Source of the DNA: Oceaniglobus trochenteri
Lineage (GTDB): Bacteria; Pseudomonadota; Alphaproteobacteria; Rhodobacterales; Rhodobacteraceae
Direction of reading: 5' to 3'
Assembly: GCF_020529025.1 (NCBI RefSeq)
Contig: NZ_JACNMM010000016.1
Location: forward strand, 1-64,000
Length of the DNA: 64,000 bases
In this document: one piece after another, positions 25,473-34,656 of the stretch
How positions within the stretch are numbered: position 1 is the stretch's first letter
Layout of the letters: every line of letters starts with the position of its first letter
The notes under the pieces: generated by a model
The model's input: only the letters and a program-made list of their open reading frames with translations
The model's database searches: none
Told to the model about the DNA's origin: nothing
Translations under genes and position numbers: made by a program

Positions 25473-25568
25473 CCCTTCCGGCGAACGGCATTTGTCATGC
25501 AGTTTTCGTTGCGCGGTGAAAAACTGTCGCTACTCTGATCCCATTGTTTACCGGGATTGGAGGATGTC

Positions 25569-26432
25569 ATGGCTTTTCGAAGTGCGTCTTTTTTCACATC
25601 CGCCCTCTGCATCGCCGTGATGCTGATCGGCGGGCCCGGCGCGGCACAATTGGCCCGCCCGGCAGAGGGTGTCGGCATAGCGGTTGACGGGGCCACCCCG
25701 ACGCCCGCGCCCACCCCGGCCCCTGCGCCAGCGCCAAACCCGGCCCCGGCGCCAAACCCGAACCCGGCACCCGCACCCGCGCCGAACCCGGTGCCGCCGC
25801 CGGTGCCCGCCCCCAACCCCGGCCCGCCGCCGGTGCCGCCACCCCCCGAACCCGAACCGGTGAAGGAACTGGCCTATCACATCGTGATCAACGGACAGCC
25901 GCAGGGGCCGTTCAACGCCGAACAGCTCAAGGCCAAGGTGGCCAGCGGCGATCTGGTGCGCAGTTCACTGGTCTGGACGGCGGGCATGACCGATTGGGAG
26001 GAAGCGGCAAAGGTGCCCGACCTCGTGGGCATCCTTGCCTCGGTCCCGCCCAAGCCGAAGTTCGATGCCGCCGCCTTCATCGCCGGGGTCTGGGTGGCCG
26101 ACCCACAGCAGACGCAGATCCCCAACATCGGGCCGGCCACGGTGAACGCGCGCACGACCTATAACCGCGATGGCACCTATTCCTTCCTTGGCACCGTCGA
26201 CGCGATGATACAGGGCTATCCGACCCGTCAGACCATCACCAGCGACGGCACCTATACCGCGAAGGAACAGGGGCCCGGCAAGATCCTGATCACGCCCAAC
26301 GGCATGATCACCTACAGCATGGCGGGTCAGCAGCCGCGGACGGATTCCAACAACACGCCCTTCGTCGTGACGATCGCGGATCAGGACACCCTGGTCAGCG
26401 ACGATGGAACCCGGTCGCGCCGGCTTCGCTGA
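25569..26432 (+). CDS. Secreted proline-rich protein with GYF_2 domain
   Basis: A 287-aa protein with a signal peptide (1 to about 28), a Pro/Ala/Asn tract of repeated PAPNP units (about 45-105), then a GYF_2-type domain (AYHIVINGQPQGPFNAEQLK, SLVWTAGMTDWEEA; about 103-155) and a C-terminal lipocalin-like region (FIAGVWVADPQQ, YNRDGTYSFLGT, TITSDGTYTA). GYF_2 modules often bind peptides or sit in envelope proteins. The tract probably acts as a spacer through the cell wall. ATG 25569 follows TGGAGGATG. Function unknown. Confidence 0.75.
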   Translation: MAFRSASFFTSALCIAVMLIGGPGAAQLARPAEGVGIAVDGATPTPAPTPAPAPAPNPAPAPNPNPAPAPAPNPVPPPVPAPNPGPPPVPPPPEPEPVKELAYHIVINGQPQGPFNAEQLKAKVASGDLVRSSLVWTAGMTDWEEAAKVPDLVGILASVPPKPKFDAAAFIAGVWVADPQQTQIPNIGPATVNARTTYNRDGTYSFLGTVDAMIQGYPTRQTITSDGTYTAKEQGPGKILITPNGMITYSMAGQQPRTDSNNTPFVVTIADQDTLVSDDGTRSRRLR

Positions 26433-26438
26433 CCGGTT

Positions 26439-26461
26439 GCGCCGCGCGGTCTGCGCGGCGC
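26439..26461 (+). terminator. G+C-rich hairpin after the GYF_2 protein gene
   Basis: GCGCCGCGCG / (C)GCGCGGCGC around a GTCT loop (26439-26461), without a T run. It lies between convergent genes and may be a weak or Rho-assisted terminator. Confidence 0.45.
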
Positions 26462-26471
26462 TGCCGGGCCG

Positions 26472-27290
26472 TCAATCGCCCAGCTTGGCGTGCACCTCGT
26501 CCAGGTCGATTTCGCCGATGGGCATCTTGTTGGCCGGATTGTCGAAATCATAACGGAACAGTTCGAAGTCGCGTTTGTAGATCTCGCGCACCAGGTGCAT
26601 CGACAGGTCGTCGAAGTAATCCTCGACCGGGTGCGCCCGCTTGGGGCCGTGGCCCTCGGATTCGTTGAACCGGGGAATGTCGGACAGCACCACGGGATGC
26701 GGCGTTTCGATCCGGTTCAGGACGTCCTGCATCCCGTCGTTGAACCTCTCGGTCCAGAAGATGCTGTCATACCGCCCGCCGTTGACGATGAATGTCGAAA
26801 CATGGCCGGACATGGCCGACCAGTGAATGTCGGGGTCCATGGGTTTGCGCCAACGGATGGTATCGCGCACGAACAGAAGGAAACGGCGGAACGAACGGAT
26901 CTGGTCGAAATCGTCCTGCCCGTCGTCGCCGCCCACCTCGATCCCGTATTTCTGGATCAGCAGCGGCACGAGGTTGCCGCGATAGCGTTTGCCGTTGCGC
27001 TGTATGCCGCAGATCTTGTCGAAAAAGCTGGACAGGACGCGGGTATAGGGGTTGCGCACGCAGGTGAAGGCGGGGGCGCTGTGGTTCTGCACGGCGCGGG
27101 TGATCAGGGGCTGGCTTTCGTCGATGGCCCATTTGTGCAGCCCCGAGGTGGCATCATGGATGTCGCCGTCGAAGAACCGACCGTGATCGGAATAATAGAG
27201 GATCTGCCCGATCGTCGAACAGGCACATTTCGGGACGACGCGATAGACAACGCTTTCGCTTGTCGTCATCCAGGTTCCGGGAAACCCCAT
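26472..27290 (-). CDS. Sulfotransferase family 2-type protein
   Basis: The 272-aa protein is predicted to transfer sulfate from PAPS to a carbohydrate. The 5'-phosphosulfate loop is YRVVPKCACSTIGQILYY (about 16-33) and the 3'-phosphate site is CVRNPYTRVLSSFFDKICG (about 79-97), both diagnostic. No membrane helix is seen, so it is likely cytoplasmic. ATG 27290 has AAGGAGAT upstream; a GTG/ATG further out would add basic residues. It is divergent from a GT14-type glycosyltransferase 145 bp away, suggesting joint work on a surface glycan. Confidence 0.85.
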   Translation of the reverse strand: MGFPGTWMTTSESVVYRVVPKCACSTIGQILYYSDHGRFFDGDIHDATSGLHKWAIDESQPLITRAVQNHSAPAFTCVRNPYTRVLSSFFDKICGIQRNGKRYRGNLVPLLIQKYGIEVGGDDGQDDFDQIRSFRRFLLFVRDTIRWRKPMDPDIHWSAMSGHVSTFIVNGGRYDSIFWTERFNDGMQDVLNRIETPHPVVLSDIPRFNESEGHGPKRAHPVEDYFDDLSMHLVREIYKRDFELFRYDFDNPANKMPIGEIDLDEVHAKLGD

Positions 27291-27435
27291 GGCAATTCCA
27301 TCTCCTTGCTTGCCCCGTTTATGTGACAACGCCGCGCGAATGCACAGAAAAATCCCGCTGTTGCGGTCGTCAGGCTGACTTTTCCCCGTTAGGGGTTAAA
27401 ACAATACCAGCAAGAATGGCAGTACCGTCGCTCGA

Positions 27436-29013
27436 ATGGCAAGAATCGCTTTCATCCTGTTGTGCCACAAAGACCCGGAGGCCATCATCCAGCAGGCCCG
27501 CCGCCTGACGGCCGTGGGCGATTTCATGGCGATCCACTTTGACGCCCGCGCCAGCCGCGCCGATTTCGACAGGATTCGCGCGGCCCTGCGCGACAACCCC
27601 AGGGTGACCTTCGCGCGCAAGCGGATCAAATGCGGCTGGGGCGCCTGGAGCCTTGTGGAAGCCACCCTTCTGGCGGTACGCGCGGCCGTCGATGCCTTTC
27701 CGCGGGCCACCCATTTTTACATGGTGTCGGGCGATTGCATGGCGATCAAATCGGCCGAATACGCGCATCAGTATCTGGATCAGGACGATGCGGATTTCAT
27801 CGAAAGCGTCGATTGTTTCGAAAGCAACTGGATCAAGACCGGCTTCAAGGAAGAGCGGCTGATCTATCGCCATTTCTTCAATGAACGTACGCGGAAATGG
27901 CTGTTCTACCGGTCATACGAATTGCAGAAGTGGCTGGGGCTGACACGGGCGGTTCCGGGTGATCTGCAAATGATGATCGGTTCGCAGTGGTGGTGCCTGC
28001 GGCGGCGCACGGTCGAATCGGTGCTGGCCTTCTGCCGGTCGCGCCCCGATGTCATGCGGTTCTTCCGCACCACCTGGATTCCGGACGAGACCTTCTTCCA
28101 GACCATCGTGCGCCATATCGTACCCGAGGTTGAAATCCGGTCGCGCACGCTGACCTTCCTGATCTTCTCGGACTACGGCATGCCCACGGTGTTCTACAAC
28201 GACCACTACGATCTGCTGCTGGCCCAGGATTACCTTTTCGCGCGCAAGATCAGCCCCGAGGCCACCGCGCTGAAGACCAAGCTGGGCGCGCTTTACGCGG
28301 CAAAGGGCGCGCGTTTCCAGATCAGCCGGGAAGGGCGCAGCCAGCATGCCTTCCTGACCGGGCGGGGCCGCCAGGGGCGCCGCTTTGCCCCCCGGTTCTG
28401 GGAAACCGAATCGACCCTGGGGCGCGAGCGCGAGCTGATGATCCTGATCTGCAAGAAATGGCACGTCGCCAAGCGGCTGCTGGACAGGATCGCCGCGACA
28501 ACGGGCATGCCAGCGGTGGATTTCCTGTTCGACGAGGAGAACGCCCGCCTGCCCGATCTGGGCGGCATCCAGCGCACGCTGGAAAAACGCACGCGCCACC
28601 GTCGGGCGCTGATGCGGATGCTGTTCGACTACCACGAAACCGACCGGCTGATCATCTGTCTCGATCCCGACAACATGGACCTGCTGCGCGATTTCCAGAC
28701 CGACCGTTCGACAACGCGGCTGCTTGAGATCAAGTGCGAGTTCAGCGACGACTATCTTCTGGGGCATGCCCAGAGGGTGGGGCTGGCCGGGGCGGGCACC
28801 CCGCAAGAGACGCTGGACACCCTGTTGCCGACGATCCGCGCCGATGTGGCCTATGAAAGCGATATCCTGCGCGATGCGGATTTCGACGATTTCCACCGCA
28901 TCGAGGAAACCGGAGACACGGGCCGCAACGCGGTTGTGCTGGCGGCCTTCCTGTCGATCACGATGGACAAGGCGCTGGAACTTGCCCAGACTCCGGGGCT
29001 GTTCGATGACTGA
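27436..29013 (+). CDS. GT14-type beta-1,6-N-acetylglucosaminyltransferase with C-terminal DUF5928-like domain
   Basis: The 525-aa protein begins with the core-2/I-branching glycosyltransferase fold: MARIAFILLCHKDPEAIIQQ, FARKRIKCGWGAWSLVEATL, HFYMVSGDCMAIKS, then GSQWWCLRRRTVESVLAF and WIPDETFFQTIV (acceptor/catalytic region, about 170-230). The last 250 residues form a separate domain, which I assign tentatively to the DUF5928 type found on alphaproteobacterial members. It has no signal or membrane helix. Together with the divergent sulfotransferase it likely builds or decorates an extracellular polysaccharide. Confidence 0.8.
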   Translation: MARIAFILLCHKDPEAIIQQARRLTAVGDFMAIHFDARASRADFDRIRAALRDNPRVTFARKRIKCGWGAWSLVEATLLAVRAAVDAFPRATHFYMVSGDCMAIKSAEYAHQYLDQDDADFIESVDCFESNWIKTGFKEERLIYRHFFNERTRKWLFYRSYELQKWLGLTRAVPGDLQMMIGSQWWCLRRRTVESVLAFCRSRPDVMRFFRTTWIPDETFFQTIVRHIVPEVEIRSRTLTFLIFSDYGMPTVFYNDHYDLLLAQDYLFARKISPEATALKTKLGALYAAKGARFQISREGRSQHAFLTGRGRQGRRFAPRFWETESTLGRERELMILICKKWHVAKRLLDRIAATTGMPAVDFLFDEENARLPDLGGIQRTLEKRTRHRRALMRMLFDYHETDRLIICLDPDNMDLLRDFQTDRSTTRLLEIKCEFSDDYLLGHAQRVGLAGAGTPQETLDTLLPTIRADVAYESDILRDADFDDFHRIEETGDTGRNAVVLAAFLSITMDKALELAQTPGLFDD

Positions 29014-29036
29014 CGACCCCGACAACGGAGCCCGCT

Positions 29037-29417
29037 ATGGCCTATGACTATGACGACCAGAACATCTTTGCCAGGATCCTGCGCGGAGAGATACCGAACT
29101 CCACGGTGATGGAGACCGACCACACCCTGGCCTTCCGCGACATCCAGCCCCAGGCGCCCGAACATATCCTGGTGATCCCCAAGGGGCCCTATGTCTGCCA
29201 CGATCACTTCGCCCTCGCGGCAAGCGAGGCGGAGCTGGTGGATTTCATGCGGGTGAGTGGCCGGATCTGCGCCGAACTGGGCGTGCAACCGGGCGAGGGC
29301 GGGGCAGGGTACCGCACGATCAGCAATGCCGGCGGGCACGGCGTTCAGGAGGTGCCCCATTACCACCTGCACATCCTGGCAGGCCGCCCCCTGGGCCGGA
29401 TGCTCGAACAGGCCTGA
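29037..29417 (+). CDS. HIT-family (HinT-like) nucleotide hydrolase
   Basis: The 126-aa histidine-triad protein hydrolyses nucleoside phosphoramidates or related compounds. The triad is H108-Y-H110-L-H112-I-L. N-terminal NIFARILRGEIPN and the AGxHGVQEVPHYHLH block match HinT. It starts 23 nt after the glycosyltransferase stop and may share its transcript. A mobile patch follows. Confidence 0.93.
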   Translation: MAYDYDDQNIFARILRGEIPNSTVMETDHTLAFRDIQPQAPEHILVIPKGPYVCHDHFALAASEAELVDFMRVSGRICAELGVQPGEGGAGYRTISNAGGHGVQEVPHYHLHILAGRPLGRMLEQA

Positions 29418-29646
29418 CCTGGCGGAGTCGCGCAGGGCGCGCCATGCTATTTTTACGGCAGCGCCCGGCGCACCCGCCCCGCGCCGGTTCAGGGGCTTGC
29501 GCGGGGTGCGACCGGGTGTTCTTGGCCGTGATAAAGCCATGTGTGCAGCTGGGGCTCCGTTCGGAGTGGCTCTGATGATGTGACCGCCCCCCGACGGCAT
29601 CGATGTGCCAAGGTGGGTCTGCGATGATCCACAAAGGAGGACGGTC

Positions 29647-30675
29647 ATGTCGGAGATTATCACGGTCGGGCTCGATCTGGCGAAGAATGTGTTTCAGGTC
29701 CACGGGGCAGATGGAGCGGGGCAACCTGTTCTGCGCAAGAAGTTGCGGCGAGCGCAGGTTCTGGAGTTTTTCAGTCAGCTGCCGTCCTGCGTTGTAGCGA
29801 TGGAAGCATGTGGCGGCGCACATTACTGGGGCCGCGAGATCGGTAAGCTGGGCCATGAAGTGCGGCTGATCCCGCCAGCCTACGTGAAGCCCTTCGTTAA
29901 GCGCCAGAAGAATGATGCGGCCGATGCCGAGGCGATCTGCGAAGCGGCGCTGCGCCCAACGATGCGCTTCGTGCCAGTGAAGAGTGGCGAGACCCAGGGC
30001 GCGGCGATGGTGTTCCGGGTTCGCGAGCTTCTGATCCGTCAGCGCACCCAGGCGATCAATGCGCTGCGCGGTCACCTGGCCGAGTTCGGGCAGGTCGTGC
30101 CACAAGGAGCGGCCAACGCCTCGAAGCTGATTGTTATCATCGAAGACCCGGAGAGCGGCTTGCCTGCTGAGGCGACGGCCACCCTGCAAGTTCTGATAGG
30201 TACCCTGGCACAGCTCGAGGCGCAAATCAGGAAGCTCGATGCCGAGATCGCCCGCTGCGCCAAGGACAACGAGGTGGCGCGGCGCCTGATGACAGTCCCG
30301 GGCATCGGCCCGCTGATCGCTACGGCCATCGCGACCCTCGCGCCTCCGCCCGAAACATTCCGCAAGGGTCGGGATTTTGCGGCCTGGCTCGGTCTTGTCC
30401 CGCGGCAGCATTCGACCGGCGGCAAGCAACGGCTCGGAGCGACGACGAAGATGGGGGAGCGGTCGCTTCGCCGTCTGCTGATCATTGGCGCCAACAGCGT
30501 TATCATCAAGCGGCACGTCCATCGCGAGGCACAACCCGGCACATGGCTGGGTAATCTGCTGACACGCAAGCCACCGATGCTGGCGCGCGTCGCCCTTGCG
30601 AACAAGATGGCGCGCATCGTCTGGGCCTTGATGGCCCGGGGAGGTGTCTATCGATCTCCGGTCGGCGCGGTGTAG
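29647..30675 (+). CDS. IS110-family (IS1111-like) transposase
   Basis: An intact 342-aa DEDD transposase: the RuvC-like N-terminal domain begins TVGLDLAKNVFQVHG, with MEACGGAHYWGREIG and QKNDAADAEAICEAAL carrying acidic catalytic residues; the C-terminal Transposase_20 domain has VPGIGPLIATAIATLAP and AAWLGLVPRQHSTGG with the catalytic Ser region. AAAGGAGG precedes the ATG. Members insert without long terminal repeats and often target special sites. The element ends could not be fixed; conserved-looking flank extends from about 29540 to 30740. It lies between the HIT gene and an IS5 relic. Confidence 0.92.
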   Translation: MSEIITVGLDLAKNVFQVHGADGAGQPVLRKKLRRAQVLEFFSQLPSCVVAMEACGGAHYWGREIGKLGHEVRLIPPAYVKPFVKRQKNDAADAEAICEAALRPTMRFVPVKSGETQGAAMVFRVRELLIRQRTQAINALRGHLAEFGQVVPQGAANASKLIVIIEDPESGLPAEATATLQVLIGTLAQLEAQIRKLDAEIARCAKDNEVARRLMTVPGIGPLIATAIATLAPPPETFRKGRDFAAWLGLVPRQHSTGGKQRLGATTKMGERSLRRLLIIGANSVIIKRHVHREAQPGTWLGNLLTRKPPMLARVALANKMARIVWALMARGGVYRSPVGAV

Positions 30676-30991
30676 AACTAACGTCGGTCGCGAGGACGTC
30701 GGAGCGTAAGAGGGCAAGGAGCAGTTTGGCGCTATAGTCGTGAGACGGGATCGGGAGAACCAGTGCGCAACAGAGTGCCATCGAGCACGCGGCTTTGATC
30801 TGGATCCGATCTTCGAACACCATACGGGCCCGCGGCATGATTGCGCCGCATACGAGGCCGGATACATGTCAGCACCCGGTGACGCGTCAGCAACAACTCC
30901 GAAATTACCTCTTGCGCAAGGGGCGGTTATACATGTTGCGCAAATCGGGTGATGGATTCATCTCGTGAATCCAGCGTGATAGCTGGATGGA
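30676..30991. other. 316-bp non-coding gap between two insertion sequences
   Basis: Contains the right flank of the IS110 element and the left flank of the IS5 element. A perfect inverted repeat TGGATTCA-TCTCG-TGAATCCA (30953-30973) lies just upstream of the IS5 frame and may be part of its terminal region. No gene seen. Confidence 0.5.
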
Positions 30992-31975
30992 ATGAGCAGA
31001 CGAATACCTCCGACTTATAAGATCAAGAACTGGCGGACCCATAACGAAGCGCTGAAGCGCCGTGGCTCGCTGACGATCTGGTTCGATCCCGAGATGACTT
31101 GGGAGGCCGAGCCGACCGGCAAGCGGGGCCAACAGCCCATCTATGGCGACGCCGCGATCAAAACCTGCCTGACGATGAAGGTACTGTTGGGCACGGCGCT
31201 CAGGCAGACGTATGGCTTCGTGGAAAGTCTCCTGCGATTGAGTGGATCGGACTGGTCGGTGCCGGATTTCAGCACGCTTTCACGCCGCTGGAAATCTTTC
31301 GCCGTGAACATTCCTTATCGTGGTTCTGAGGGGCCGCTACATCTGCTGATCCCTCTCGGGCAGCGGACAGCACTGGGATAAAGGTAGAGGGCGAAGGCGA
31401 GTGGAGTGAGGAGGATCAGAAAGCAGTCTGGGGGACTGTTTTCCCGACAAACGCGCAAGCACGGTGGCTCGAAACGCCGCGTGTGGCGCAAGGTTCACCT
31501 TGGTATCGACGAAAAGACACTGGAAATCCGAGCAGTCGGGTTCACCAGCAGCGACATTGGCGATGCGCCGATGCTGCCAGAACTGCTGGATCAGATCCCG
31601 CCCAAGCAGGAGATCGCCAGCGTCACGGCAGATGGCGCCTACGATACGCGCAAGTGCCACGATGCCATCCACTGCCCGGCAGTGCATGTTCATATGCACG
31701 AGAGGGGCCGACCGAGATGCCAATGCCGTCGTCCCGCCCGGCAAGAACGCCAAGCCCTGGAAACCCGACACCGCAGGCGCGATTGCCCGCAACGAAGCGC
31801 TGCGGGCGTCGAAATACCTGGGCCGGGCGCTTTGGCGGAAATGGAGTGGATACCACCGCCGAAGTCGTGCCGAAACCAAGATGCACTGAATGAAACCGCT
31901 GCGGCAAAAGTTGATGGCACGGGACCCTGACCGTCAGGTTGCCGAGCTTCAGCTGCGTGTTGCCCTCATGAACGG
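30992..31975 (+). pseudogene. IS5-family transposase, broken by several insertions and a stop
   Basis: The N-terminal part is good IS5 (IS427-like) sequence: YKIKNWRTHNEALKRRGSLT, IWFDPEMTWEAEPTGKRGQQ, LLGTALRQTYGFVESLL. After GPLHLLI a 14-nt block (31352-31365) precedes the expected DSTGIKVEGEGEW; after that Trp a second block of about 43 nt interrupts before TRKHGGSKRRVWRKVHLGID. The two together are 57 nt, so the frame is regained. A third block near 31677-31705 shifts the frame again before ADRDANAVVPPGKNAKPWKP, and a TGA stands where family members have Cys after ETKMH. It cannot make a functional transposase. Confidence 0.8.
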
Positions 31976-32202
31976 ATCCCCCTCACAGAGGCCGTGGAAC
32001 AGGTGTGTCTGGGGCAAGGGGAACCTTGGCCGTCACCCGATTTCCGCAACAGAGTCGCGTGGATCAACACTTTGCCGACATGGACAGGCCGGACCGGGCG
32101 CTGTGTCGCCGTTCCCGCGGTGACGAAAGTAGTCGCCCGGAAGCGGCCTGGGAGAACCGCATCCGGTGGGAAGTCATGCCGGAACCTGTCTTGGTTCCCC
32201 GA
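31976..32202. other. Unassigned sequence between the IS5 relic and copCD
   Basis: The IS5 similarity ends near a GGATCC at 31974. A short open frame (31994-32206) shows no family I recognise. The right end of the IS5 element probably lies here, and the last residues of the CopCD protein may be encoded by element-derived DNA. Confidence 0.35.
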
Positions 32203-33768
32203 CTAGGGATGGTCCCCGTTTGGTGGTGTGAGGGTTCCGTTCAGTGTGGCTTGTTTGAAATCGGTAATAAGTACGCCAATCCTTATGTCCCACGGCCCAG
32301 CGGTGGGAAGGGTTACGGGGCCGGCCTGCCACATCCCGTCAGCCAGCAGATGCGCGCTTGTCCTGATCGGGCCGATGCCGTTCTCCGGGTCGTTGAAGGT
32401 AAGGCTGACCTCCTTCGGCCGCAAAGGGCCAAAGTCCGTATCAGCAAACGTGAGCGACAGGGAAACGGCGGCCGGTGGAGCGGCGGAAACCTCAAGGTCA
32501 GCCATGATCTCTGAGCCGTGCAGGTGCAGATAGATGGGGCCGCTTGCCGTTTCGCTGCCCGGTGGAGGTGTCAGCCGGAAACACATTGCAACCAGCAGAA
32601 CCAGGGCGCCAAGCATGATTTCCGCCCCGATGCTGCGGCGCAGTCTGATTTGCGCAGTGTCCGGTGACATGGCCATGGCGGGGGTAAGCCGCGTCTTGTT
32701 CCAAAGCGCCAGCCCCAACATGCAAGCCACCAGCACCAGTTTCAGCGCAAGGAGTTTCCCCCAGTCCGATGCGATCAGCGCGGATGGTCCTGCGCCACGG
32801 ATCAGCACCAGACCAATCCCCGATGCCACAAGAACGATCACCGCAGGCAGTGCGACATGCGAGAACCGGCGCAGGGCGGTCAGGCCATCCGGCCTGGAAA
32901 GACCGGCCAGCAACGGTGGCAATCCTCCGATCCAGAAAATCAGAGCGGTTGCGTGAAATGCCATCAAGGGCTGACCGATCCAGCGGGCACCCCCGCTGCT
33001 GGCGTGGCCGGAAACCGCGAGCGACACAGCCCCGAGTGCGAGCGCCAGGAACGCAACCGGCGTGCGGTTGCGCCAATGGCACCCTGCAACCAGGGCCGCT
33101 ATCCCCCCGAGAAGAAGCCCCCAGCCACGCGGCGTAGTGACAGCCGCCAGCCAGGGGGACAGCGACAGCAGATCCCGTGACCCCCGCCCCAGCAAGTCAA
33201 GCCCGTATGCCCCAAGGGCAATCAGCGCCAGCGGCATTGCGGCCAGCGCTGCACCCTGACCACGGCGGGCAGCACCGGGGGACAGGGGGGCAACGACGGC
33301 TGCGTAAAGGGTCGCTCCGAGTGCGAGAATCATGCTCATGATGGCGAGGAACCGCGCGATGATGGCGGGCACGGCAGAGCTTGGAGTGTCGGGCGGTGCC
33401 ATGCCCGTCGCCTCGCCCAGTGAAAACACGAGGGCCCCGCCGATGGGATGCCCGTCAGCCGAGACGACCCGCCAGTTCAGCACATAGGTTCCGCGCCCGG
33501 AGGCAGGCGGCGCAGACAGCGACAATCCGTCAGGACCTGCCGTCGCCGTTGCATCACGGCGCGTTCCGTCTGGCAAGAGCCAGTCCGTCGCAAGGGCGCC
33601 GACAGGTTCGCTGAACCGAAGGATCACTTCGGTCGGCAAATCGTCAAGCAAGGCATTTGCTGGCGGGGTGCTGCCCTGAAATTCGGCGTGAGCAAAGGCG
33701 GACAACGGGGCCGCCGCCAGCAGAAGAAACATGAATATCGGGCAAAGAACCCTTGGTAGATTTTTCAT
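32203..33768 (-). CDS. CopC-CopD copper-binding/import fusion protein
   Basis: A 521-aa fusion. After a signal peptide, HAEFQGSTPPANALLDDLPT starts a CopC domain whose N-terminal His and DGHPIGGALVFSLG histidine are copper(II) ligands. From about residue 135 a CopD-type eight-helix membrane domain follows (ARFLAIMSMILALGATLYAA, HASSGGARWIGQPLMAFHAT, HVALPAVIVLVASGIGLVLI). A soluble beta-rich tail follows the last helix. It moves or buffers periplasmic copper. ATG 33768 (MKNLPRVL) is preferred; ATG 33792 and 33780 are possible. YcnI lies just upstream, in the same direction; the C-terminus abuts IS debris. Confidence 0.88.
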   Translation of the reverse strand: MKNLPRVLCPIFMFLLLAAAPLSAFAHAEFQGSTPPANALLDDLPTEVILRFSEPVGALATDWLLPDGTRRDATATAGPDGLSLSAPPASGRGTYVLNWRVVSADGHPIGGALVFSLGEATGMAPPDTPSSAVPAIIARFLAIMSMILALGATLYAAVVAPLSPGAARRGQGAALAAMPLALIALGAYGLDLLGRGSRDLLSLSPWLAAVTTPRGWGLLLGGIAALVAGCHWRNRTPVAFLALALGAVSLAVSGHASSGGARWIGQPLMAFHATALIFWIGGLPPLLAGLSRPDGLTALRRFSHVALPAVIVLVASGIGLVLIRGAGPSALIASDWGKLLALKLVLVACMLGLALWNKTRLTPAMAMSPDTAQIRLRRSIGAEIMLGALVLLVAMCFRLTPPPGSETASGPIYLHLHGSEIMADLEVSAAPPAAVSLSLTFADTDFGPLRPKEVSLTFNDPENGIGPIRTSAHLLADGMWQAGPVTLPTAGPWDIRIGVLITDFKQATLNGTLTPPNGDHP

Positions 33769-33887
33769 CGCGATACCCATCAGTCGCCTCATTCCTGTTG
33801 TTCGGAAATGCGCCCTGCCGGATGTTGCACCAGATCCGGCAGGGGGTGGGGCCGCCCGAAGGGGGCGCCCCTGTTCGCCTTGCGGGG

Positions 33888-34412
33888 CTAGTGGCCGCCG
33901 TGGCCCGGTTCGGTGATCTTGATGCCCGGTGCCGGGTCTTCGAGATCGTGGGGGTCCTGCCCTTCGGCGGGGATTTCAATCCAGCGCTCGGCACCGTTTG
34001 CACATTCCTGAACGACGGGGAAATAGACGGTTGTGCCTGCCGCAAGGCGATCGGTCAGTTTGCCGCGGAAGGCGAACTGGTCGAAATAGGCATCCGGCAG
34101 TTCACCCGTCCAGATCAGCTCCTTGACGCCTTCGGTCAGTTGCGTGCCGTAGTAGTCATAGGATTGCTCATAGGCGCCGGTGACAACCTCAAGTGTCCAA
34201 CCGGCTTTCGGAACCGGTTTGACGGCAATCACGCCTTCGGGAATCTGCACACGCACTTTCAGCGTCGGCTCTCCGGCGCAGCCATGGCCGATGCCGATCT
34301 TGCCCAGATAGGTGGAACCCTGCTGGGCCTGCGGGGTTTCGAAGCTGGAATGCGCGAATGCCGCCGAAGTCGACAGAGCAAGCGCGGTCAGCGTGGTGAG
34401 GGTGGTCTTCAT
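33888..34412 (-). CDS. YcnI-family (DUF1775) copper-associated protein
   Basis: The 174-aa exported protein has a signal peptide (MKTTLTTLTALALSTSAAFA), and the mature form begins HSSFETPQAQQGSTYLGKIG, so its N-terminal His can bind copper as shown for Bacillus YcnI. Further marks are IGHGCAGEPTLKVRVQIPEG, KAGWTLEV and the PDAYFDQFAFRGKL segment. It is followed 119 nt later by the CopC-CopD gene; the pair is a usual copper-acquisition combination. ATG 34412 has TTGGAGAAA upstream. Confidence 0.9.
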   Translation of the reverse strand: MKTTLTTLTALALSTSAAFAHSSFETPQAQQGSTYLGKIGIGHGCAGEPTLKVRVQIPEGVIAVKPVPKAGWTLEVVTGAYEQSYDYYGTQLTEGVKELIWTGELPDAYFDQFAFRGKLTDRLAAGTTVYFPVVQECANGAERWIEIPAEGQDPHDLEDPAPGIKITEPGHGGH

Positions 34413-34656
34413 GGTTTTCTCCAATGGACAGATGATTGACAAGGCGGCCGGGCTGCCCACCCGACCTTTCACCGCCGCCGGGTGACGGGATGAATTTCGA
34501 GGTTCAGGAACAAGGCGAAGGGGCAGGCACGGACCGGCCGCAGGCACGGCGAAGTCGGTCGTCTGGCCTTATGAAACGTGCAGTACGGTCAGAACGGCAT
34601 CGCGGAGGATGCCCCCTGAAAGCCGATCACGGTGGGCCCCTGCGCCCCGGAATATG

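Noticed and set aside
31994-32206. Short open frame between the IS5 relic and copCD as a gene
   Set aside because: No ribosome site, no family resemblance, and it lies in probable IS flank.
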